From a virus, in the IMG/VR virus record IMGVR_UViG_3300031227_000385, positions 1-25,207 of that record: a DNA stretch of 25,207 nucleotides, one strand, 5' to 3'. The notes under the pieces are model-generated. The model worked only from the letters and a program-made list of their open reading frames with translations, was not told the origin of the DNA and did not search any database. Shown piece after piece: positions 25,001-25,207 of the stretch (the stretch's first letter is position 1; each line of letters starts with the position of its first letter). A program made the position numbers and the translations under genes.

Positions 25001-25207
25001 TGCAATGATGTTAATGTCATTGATGGCGTTATCATTTGTACTTATACCTCTTTCAGAGGCCTTGTCAATGGGGGCGGAAGCTCTCGATAAGATGGCATCT
25101 GGGGTTTTGAAGTTGGGCGATGCGCTTTCTAAGTTTGATGTAGAAAAAATGAGAGAACTCGGAGAAATATCTAAAAACATGGCCGCGGCTTCTAGTGATT
25201 CTAAAAT
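22038..25207 (+). CDS. Tail tape-measure protein, N-terminal part (runs off the right edge)
   Basis: The frame is open from ATG 22038 to the end of the window, giving at least 1056 residues. The first 650 or so are helical and charged with heptad-like spacing (for example EQNMQETNKSVFSLGKGLKA). From about residue 670 a long hydrophobic, Gly/Ala-rich region contains several probable membrane helices (such as GGLTVALLLLAK, LTLLMVGGSLALIAAAFGAM and VVLTAVIFGLMGLGFLF). This combination of coiled coil plus membrane-inserting helices is typical of tape-measure proteins, which set tail length and help DNA cross the inner membrane. The gene is preceded by a terminator and a late-type promoter, and follows baseplate-type genes. 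No peptidase domain is visible in the part present. Confidence 0.88.
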   Translation, partial: MADGKIDPGAYERASTAAKKLLTTQQGITKATAAFEANFNSITSLFTDVSGSEFFDKVAKTPQDIQDQIGMWQQLKGEIASAAKEINQGLGDAYDNFAQKYDTQLKAIDAGALSIADRMKESIGGAMDSISDAQMQKLYQAAQMTTGSMEAIKNELTTQGISLGENEEIVNKIKIGYEDIAEQNDLNKKALEDILEDHEGLKSIIDDELRAKTAIALKNREMPALLEKVSSIEREQILAAIDQQNTALGEQMRDYTDLVGKSKEFEQNMQETNKSVFSLGKGLKAIGKNLQKQIIDKMFEFDTMLHKVQQNTGIDMVNNAAKMTELTVKSAEFGMTVEQTGDMMERLSDELRSVDFDLIAGAAEDFVAISKATGASSESVTIIAGEMMRAGASSKDVKDAMAGANVEAKRFGVSTKKVIESLSRNLEKMRTFGFTGGVESLAKMTAMAERLRFEVDEIFNVAKKARQIEGAMEMAAELQLAGGSFANINPMDLLASARKGPEELGKILTSMGEDVGRFNKETGQYEFDAVDIDRLQIVSEATGMELDSLQKMIQKNAEDNKKLSAFPEEMFNIDGLDPDAVKAQISDAMEFDTEKGEWVIKGDNMFGAKSISDLQNLTDTQIKSAMDEQEVEAKRLEDQARENTDFKQSLKAFTESLINLFTIFQPVLEALGWVVQQLTSVLKTDVGMWIGGLTVALLLLAKSKAIGKIASGVSGLAKGISSLGSGGLMGKIGAGAKSTFIEKGAKTGGASVIADTAQKTKKVSAGTGLRQFMQNLAAGLKSFGKNSGQILKGAATFALTLLMVGGSLALIAAAFGAMGGDPLILLAMAAAIVGLAFSFSIMSKAAKGIKMDSVMKMSLAMLVMGAALIPFSIAALIMSGVDWGKVLAGIVVLTAVIFGLMGLGFLFMNPLLGVALLIGIGILVSVAFGLLMFGGAMLMLATALQKIQGVDVSNIAGIAMGLLDLIPALLGLALAGLMFANPLILLGFAMMLMSLMALSFVLIPLSEALSMGAEALDKMASGVLKLGDALSKFDVEKMRELGEISKNMAAASSDSK

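Noticed and set aside
1-25207. tRNA genes
   Set aside because: No cloverleaf with a conserved T-arm was noticed in any intergenic gap, and all gaps are under 115 bases.

Overview
This window is part of a large tailed-phage genome, about one-third GC by eye. The evidence is a T4-type packaging and tail set: terminase large subunit, gp20-like portal, two gp26-like baseplate proteins with CxxC pairs, and a long tape-measure protein with hydrophobic helices. The host is probably a member of Bacteroidota. Start codons follow A-rich leaders without Shine-Dalgarno sequences, and several intergenic gaps carry the Bacteroidota promoter signature (TTG, 19-20 bases, then TATATTTG or TATATTTA).

Layout. 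1-3797: tail-fibre/adhesin genes, the first cut by the left edge. 3830-4735: patatin-like phospholipase. 4820-9282: terminase, portal and a small basic protein. 9345-14331: a DnaE-type replicative polymerase broken in two by a split intein, with a free-standing homing endonuclease gene between the halves. 14331-16042: tightly packed nucleotide and nucleic-acid enzymes (deoxyribonucleotidase-like HAD protein, methyltransferase, RNase HI). 16011-16610: the only minus-strand gene, a membrane-anchored protein of unknown role. 16698-17527: a small Vsr/DUF559-like nuclease and a coiled-coil protein. 17600-20966: baseplate-type proteins and an unknown 456-residue protein. 21015-21924: two small proteins, followed by a clear terminator. 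22038-25207: the start of the tape-measure gene, running off the right edge.

The most striking system is the fractured polymerase. The N-terminal half ends in a 93-residue intein N-fragment, and the C-terminal half starts with a 36-residue intein C-fragment. The exteins meet inside the conserved GPxRG/SAAGS motif, so protein trans-splicing should rebuild a polymerase of about 1167 residues. The endonuclease gene between them is preceded by a hairpin that contains a TATTTATA element. This element recurs in front of late genes and may be the phage's late promoter. The layout resembles the hairpin and late-promoter control known for T4 I-TevI.

A second window-wide signal is the apparent complete absence of GATC, and probably of CCGG. 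This suggests selection by restriction.
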